From Carnobacterium mobile DSM 4848 (GTDB lineage: Bacteria; Bacillota; Bacilli; Lactobacillales; Carnobacteriaceae): 64,000 nucleotides of DNA. Shown here piece after piece: positions 60,274-64,000 of the stretch. Numbering within the stretch: position 1 is the stretch's first letter; each line of letters opens with the position of its first letter. A program made the translations under genes and the position numbers. The notes under the pieces are model-generated. The model had not been told where the DNA came from and searched no databases. It saw nothing but the letters and a program-made list of their open reading frames with translations. Where the stretch lies: NCBI RefSeq assembly GCF_000744825.1, contig NZ_JQMR01000001.1:2465501-2529500 (forward strand), in the 5' to 3' direction.

Positions 60274-62079
60274 TTAGACAAGGATTTCGCTTTCTTTAGC
60301 TAAGACAATCAGCTGATCTCCTTCATCTAAAGTTAACTCTTTCTTCAGTGTGACAAAAGTCAGCAGATCATTCTTTTTCTTGATGAAAAGTGGGGTAGCG
60401 TCATCTGGTAAATGATTTTTTTCAATTTCATTTTTTTCTGAAATATTAATGACTCGTAAAGAATAACCCGTATTGATTTTTCGGTTTAATTCGGTAAAGA
60501 AAGCTTCTTTTTCAAAAAGTGTCTGTGCACTAAGATTCGTTGTCAATTCTTCATGATTTACTTTGCTGTTAGGCCTTGTAGGAAGTGTAAAGGTATTCTG
60601 GTAACCAAATTCAGGTATATAAGATTGGCAAACTAGTGCATTATAAGCCTCATCTCCTGTCATTACCAAGATCGTTTCATATTGAGTCAAATCGGTATCG
60701 TACTGTGTGTATTCAGAAAGAATTTCTCCTTGGTGAGTTGCGAGACCTTTCTTTTCAGCTAAGCGCAAACGCCCCCCTGAAGTATCGATCAGAATAACTG
60801 GAACACCTAATTGTTGGATTTTTTCTGCCAATGCAATGGAAAAGCTGCTTGCTCCAGCAATAAGAATACCTGGCGGCTCGGTGCTTGCAAGGCCCAGTTT
60901 TTTTGCGAGCGGAGCAATCGTGAATCCGTGCGCAGAAACAGTAATGATCACAAGTGCAAAAGTTAAAGCAACCAGAATACCTGCATCTGCATAACCATCT
61001 TCTAAAAGGATGGACGCAAAGTAACCAGAAACGGTTAATGCAACGATCCCTCTTGGTGCAATCCAGCCAATCAGCAATTTTTCTGCATTATTCAGTTCTG
61101 TACCAATGGTAGAAAGCCAAATGGACAAAGGACGAACAAGGAATAACATAACTAAGACGAATCCGATAATCGGTAGAGTGAAGACATCAGCAATCGTTTC
61201 TCTTGTTAATGAAGATGTCAGTAAGATAAAAATAGTAGAAGTCAAAAGAACCGAAATCTCTTCTACAAAATGCCCAATACTTTTAATAGAAGAAACGTAT
61301 TGTTTGGTTCGCCCTACTGTGAGTCCCATAACGGTCACTGCCAGCATTCCTGTTTCATGCATGACAACTTCTCCAATCGTAAAGCAGATCAAAACACAAG
61401 AGAGAATAATGGGAGACTTTAAGTATTCAGGCACCATTCCTCTGTCTACGATAAAACTAATGGCCAGACCAATGCCATAACCTAGTAAAGCAGCAATCAC
61501 TGCGCCCAAAAAGAAGCTCCATATATAATTCAAACGAAGTGTTTCATGCGTGAAGGCTTTTATCACTTGATAAGCTAACAAAGCCAATAACGGGCCTGCT
61601 GGATCGACTATGATACCTTCCCATTTTAGAACTGCTGCGGTACGTGAATTTAATTTTGCCTGCCTTAAAAGTGGAATAATCACAGTTGGACCAGTTACCA
61701 CAAATAAGCCACCAATAATAAAGGAAATTTCTAGACTCAAGCCGGCAATCAAGTGAGCAGCGAGCGATCCGCCGATCCATGCGAGAAACGCCCCAAGTGT
61801 AACGACTCGAAAGACGGACTTAGAAATATCTTTTATCTCGCGGATATCTAAACTGGAGCTGCCTTCGAATAAAATAATGGCCACTGCTAGAGAAATAAGT
61901 GGGCTGTATAATCCGCCTAAAGCTTCTTTTGGATTGATCAAACCAAAAACCGGACCGATCAGCAACCCGGCAATAGCCATGATCACAATCGATGGCCATT
62001 GAATCCGCCAAGCGATCCATTGCGATAAAATCCCCAGACCAAGAATAACTGTAATAATGATTAATGCTGTTTGTTCCAT
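60274..62079 (-). CDS. CPA1 Na+(K+)/H+ antiporter with RCK domain (NhaP type)
   Basis: A 601-residue protein: 12-13 membrane segments (about 1-400) with the ion-path motifs GPTVIIPLL and EGIIVDPAGPLLA, then an RCK/TrkA-N domain (about 405-510: PPGILIAGASSFSIALAEKIQQLGV, DTSGGRL) and a TrkA-C domain (about 525-600). Such proteins exchange Na+ or K+ for protons at the membrane and are gated by nucleotides via the RCK. The glycine pattern of the RCK is atypical (GASSFS in place of GxGxxG), so nucleotide binding may be weak. AAAGAGGTG-like site precedes the ATG. Confidence 0.9.
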   Translation of the reverse strand: MEQTALIIITVILGLGILSQWIAWRIQWPSIVIMAIAGLLIGPVFGLINPKEALGGLYSPLISLAVAIILFEGSSSLDIREIKDISKSVFRVVTLGAFLAWIGGSLAAHLIAGLSLEISFIIGGLFVVTGPTVIIPLLRQAKLNSRTAAVLKWEGIIVDPAGPLLALLAYQVIKAFTHETLRLNYIWSFFLGAVIAALLGYGIGLAISFIVDRGMVPEYLKSPIILSCVLICFTIGEVVMHETGMLAVTVMGLTVGRTKQYVSSIKSIGHFVEEISVLLTSTIFILLTSSLTRETIADVFTLPIIGFVLVMLFLVRPLSIWLSTIGTELNNAEKLLIGWIAPRGIVALTVSGYFASILLEDGYADAGILVALTFALVIITVSAHGFTIAPLAKKLGLASTEPPGILIAGASSFSIALAEKIQQLGVPVILIDTSGGRLRLAEKKGLATHQGEILSEYTQYDTDLTQYETILVMTGDEAYNALVCQSYIPEFGYQNTFTLPTRPNSKVNHEELTTNLSAQTLFEKEAFFTELNRKINTGYSLRVINISEKNEIEKNHLPDDATPLFIKKKNDLLTFVTLKKELTLDEGDQLIVLAKESEILV

Positions 62080-62266
62080 TCTTTCACCTCTTAAAAATAA
62101 AGTTTGCCTAATGCTAGGCTAAATAAAAATGTAAAGGATAGTGTACCAAAAAAGGAGATTTTTGTCTTCCCTTTTGAAATTTTTGATTGCTATAGTGATT
62201 ATAATAAAGAAGAAAAGATACCGTGTCATTAAATAAGCTTTAGTTAAAAGGGGGAATTCTTTTTTC

Positions 62267-62341
62267 ATGAGCATTTGGACACTACTTTTATTTGTTGATC
62301 ATTTATGCAGCTTTTTCTATCTAAATAAGCAGAAAAAGTAA
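62267..62341 (+). CDS. Putative 24-residue hydrophobic peptide
   Basis: MSIWTLLLFVDHLCSFFYLN then KQKK: one hydrophobic stretch and a basic end, the look of small toxins or leader peptides. AAAAGGGGG lies 12 bases before the ATG, rather far. It lies in the gap 62080-62735 just before the hairpin repeat. It may be chance. Confidence 0.25.
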   Translation: MSIWTLLLFVDHLCSFFYLNKQKK

Positions 62342-62366
62342 ATAAAAATGCTCCAAACCCTTTTAA

Positions 62367-62480
62367 GGACTTTAAGTCTCTAGCATTTTTATGGATAAGG
62401 TAGGTAAACGACTCTTAAGGACCTTAAGTTCCTAAAAGTTTTATAGATAAGGTAGGTAAATGTTTTTTAGGGACTTTAAG
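62367..62480 (+). repeat. 51/52-nt hairpin repeat, two to three units (locus R5)
   Basis: GGAC at 62367, 62419 and 62471 (52 apart). Arms ACCTTA/ACTTTA alternate with TAAGGT; linkers AGGTAAACGACTCTTAAGG and AGGTAAATGTTTTTTAGGG are both 19 nt, as at 19883 and 41321. The left part is degenerate. A GAGG/CCTC hairpin with five T (62501-62520) follows and could end a transcript. Confidence 0.72.
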
Positions 62481-62656
62481 TCTTTAACATTTCTAGAGTT
62501 GAGGCTCATAACCTCTTTTTGAAAGAAAAAGGAGTTTGAATTCTTGTCTGAAATTCAAGCCCTATAAGCTATAAAGACGATTCTTCTGTTCGTGGTCTAG
62601 GTAAAAACTCTTGCTCAAAAAAAGACGTCAAAACAAAGAATCCGTAAGTGAAATGG

Positions 62657-62662
62657 TATAAT
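62657..62662 (+). promoter_or_regulatory. Extended -10 promoter element of the deacetylase gene
   Basis: TGGTATAAT, the same extended -10 sequence as at 18312. No clear -35 is seen. Confidence 0.5.
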
Positions 62663-62735
62663 AAAGGTGAAAGAAGAGGCAAAAATACCTTACATAGAAA
62701 GCAGGCTCATCCAACACTTACTTAAAAGAAAAGGG

Positions 62736-64000
62736 GTGAGTATCCTGCAACGCAAATCAGTTAAAATCAGTCTCGTGCTTTCATTGCTCTTTTTATTCCT
62801 CGCTTCTTTTGCTTTGCCAGTTTCAGCTGCCAGCTCTCAGTACGTTACTAAAGGAAACACTAGTGCTAAAATAGTTGCTTTGACATTTGATGATGGTTCC
62901 GATGGCAAAAATGTTGCTAAAATTCTTCAAATTTTGACGACCAATAAGATTAAAGCTACTTTCTTTATTACCGGTAAAGCAGCTGAAAACCATCCGCAAA
63001 AAATTAAAGATATCGTTGCTCAAGGCCATGAAATCGGCAACCATTCTTATTCTCATCCTGATTTTTCCAAATTGTCTGCTGCTCAAATCAAAACAGAATT
63101 GGATAAAACAGAAGCGGCTGTTAAAAAAGCTGCTGGCAAATCCACTAAGCCTTACTTCCGCGCTCCGTTCGGCTCAGTCAATAATACGACTTTACAAGCT
63201 GTAGGAAACCAAGGCTATACTAAAACAATCGGTTGGACGATTGATACGGTAGATTGGAAAGGAATTTCTTCTAACCAAATCACCAGCAAAGTTATAAATA
63301 ACGCAACTCCTGGAATGATTGTTTTAATGCACGCCGGAGAAGGGGCAACCGGAACTCCTGGTGCTCTGCAAAATATGATCAACCAGTTCAACCAGTTGAA
63401 AGCTAAAGGGTATACGTTCGTTACAATCAGTCAACTGCTTTCAACAACGACCACTACACCGACTCCAACGGCTAACAGCGGCCAGTATGTTGTTAAGACC
63501 GGTGACACTTTAACTAAAATCGCAGCTTTGTATGGCGTGAGTGTCCAACAATTGGTTACAACCAACAAATTATCAAACGCTAATTTGATTCGCGTAGGCC
63601 AATTGATTACGATTCCGACCACCAACTATACTGTTAAAGCCGGCGATACATTAACTCAAATTGCTAAAGCTCACAAGGTAACGACCCAACAGCTTGTGAC
63701 TCTCAATCATTTAACTAATCCAAATCTTTTGAAAATTGGGCAAGTTATCAAAATTCCTGCTACAACGACTACATCTACACCAACACCTACGACGCCAAAA
63801 CCTGCACCAGTTGCCCTAACGTATACGATCAAGAAAGGCGACACTCTCTATAGCATTGCTAAGAAGTATGGAGTAACCGTCCAAGACATCGTCACAACCA
63901 ACACATTAGCTAATGCTAATGTGATAAAGATAGGTCAAGTTATAAAAATACCTGGCAAACCGGCTGCTGCTCCTGCGCAACCCACGACAGTGAAGTATAC
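62736..64000 (+). CDS. Polysaccharide deacetylase with LysM repeats, 3' end beyond window
   Basis: Partial, more than 420 residues. A signal peptide (KISLVLSLLFLFLASFALPV to VSAAS) precedes a NodB deacetylase domain (about 40-230): VALTFDDGSD (motif 1), GNHSYSHPDF (metal His pair), RAPFGSVN, DTVDWKG and IVLMHAG. Then come LysM repeats starting near 63483, 63628 and 63820 (YVVKTGDTLTKIA, YTVKAGDTLTQIA, YTIKKGDTLYSIA), joined by Thr/Pro-rich linkers; a further one begins at the window end. It probably removes acetyl groups from peptidoglycan GlcNAc, giving lysozyme resistance. Start is GTG at 62736 or, better spaced to AAAAGGGGTGAG, a rare CTG at 62745. Confidence 0.9.
   Translation, partial: MSILQRKSVKISLVLSLLFLFLASFALPVSAASSQYVTKGNTSAKIVALTFDDGSDGKNVAKILQILTTNKIKATFFITGKAAENHPQKIKDIVAQGHEIGNHSYSHPDFSKLSAAQIKTELDKTEAAVKKAAGKSTKPYFRAPFGSVNNTTLQAVGNQGYTKTIGWTIDTVDWKGISSNQITSKVINNATPGMIVLMHAGEGATGTPGALQNMINQFNQLKAKGYTFVTISQLLSTTTTTPTPTANSGQYVVKTGDTLTKIAALYGVSVQQLVTTNKLSNANLIRVGQLITIPTTNYTVKAGDTLTQIAKAHKVTTQQLVTLNHLTNPNLLKIGQVIKIPATTTTSTPTPTTPKPAPVALTYTIKKGDTLYSIAKKYGVTVQDIVTTNTLANANVIKIGQVIKIPGKPAAAPAQPTTVKY

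Overview
The window is low-GC Firmicutes DNA, most likely from Lactobacillales of the Carnobacterium type (Carnobacteriaceae/Enterococcaceae). The reasons are the gene order pcrA-ligA-camS-gatCAB-dgkB-rlmCD, a PBP5-like class B penicillin-binding protein, a tagatose-pathway amino-sugar operon, strong AGGAGG ribosome sites, frequent TTG/GTG starts and many short intrinsic terminators. The genus is an inference from style and gene order; there is no rRNA or tRNA gene in the window. There is one complete insertion sequence and no phage or CRISPR.

Layout. 1-4289: end of an amino-acid permease, a GH2 beta-galactosidase (lacZ) and a convergent deoxyribonucleotidase. 4318-13940: a divergent GntR/UTRA repressor and a nine-gene operon: GH35 beta-galactosidase, mannose-family PTS IIB-IIC-IID-IIA, agaS, nagA, lacD, lacC. 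Together these can import beta-1,3-galactosyl amino sugars or GalNAc, split off galactose, deacetylate and deaminate the amino sugar to tagatose-6-P, and cleave it to triose phosphates. Twin palindromic operators and a cre-like site lie in the shared promoter region. 14071-16332: three FUSC/ArAE-type membrane proteins, two of them tandem paralogues. 16641-19517: a secreted protein, a membrane-anchored XRE regulator, a cluster of tiny ORFs and a GerMN lipoprotein. 20187-25422: livJHMGF branched-chain amino-acid ABC transporter plus a CBS-ACT protein, with a CodY-like box in the promoter. 25844-30074: DUF1002 protein, dsdA-ridA and a Gfo/Idh/MocA oxidoreductase. 30314-31738: insertion sequence. 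31951-38762: cell-wall genes (M15 carboxypeptidase, GH73 glucosaminidase, PBP), a TIM-barrel protein and a CNNM/CBS protein. 38933-41057: guanine riboswitch-xpt-pbuX. 41687-47012: UPF0316 protein, purK-purB, EamA exporter, GntR/FCD regulator. 47506-60046: pcrA-ligA-camS, gatCAB-dgkB, rlmCD. 60274-64000: CPA1 antiporter with RCK domain and a LysM polysaccharide deacetylase cut by the window end.

The most unusual content is between genes. (1) Five intergenic loci carry tandem hairpins of the same 51-52 nt period and architecture, with stem sequences that differ between loci but agree within a locus. Complementary half-stems alternate, so two mutually exclusive folds are possible, and there is a shared GCAAAY/GCGAAT-type linker. 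(2) A mosaic family of about 116-125 nt hairpin cassettes shares conserved edges (CAGGATGCGGAGTG at the left, ACGCAGCTCAACTAA at the right) but has three different interiors. They are tandemly arrayed behind pcrA and camS, with fragments behind two other genes. (3) A MITE-like element of 182-240 bp with terminal inverted repeats occurs twice. The first family is the best candidate for an undescribed system.
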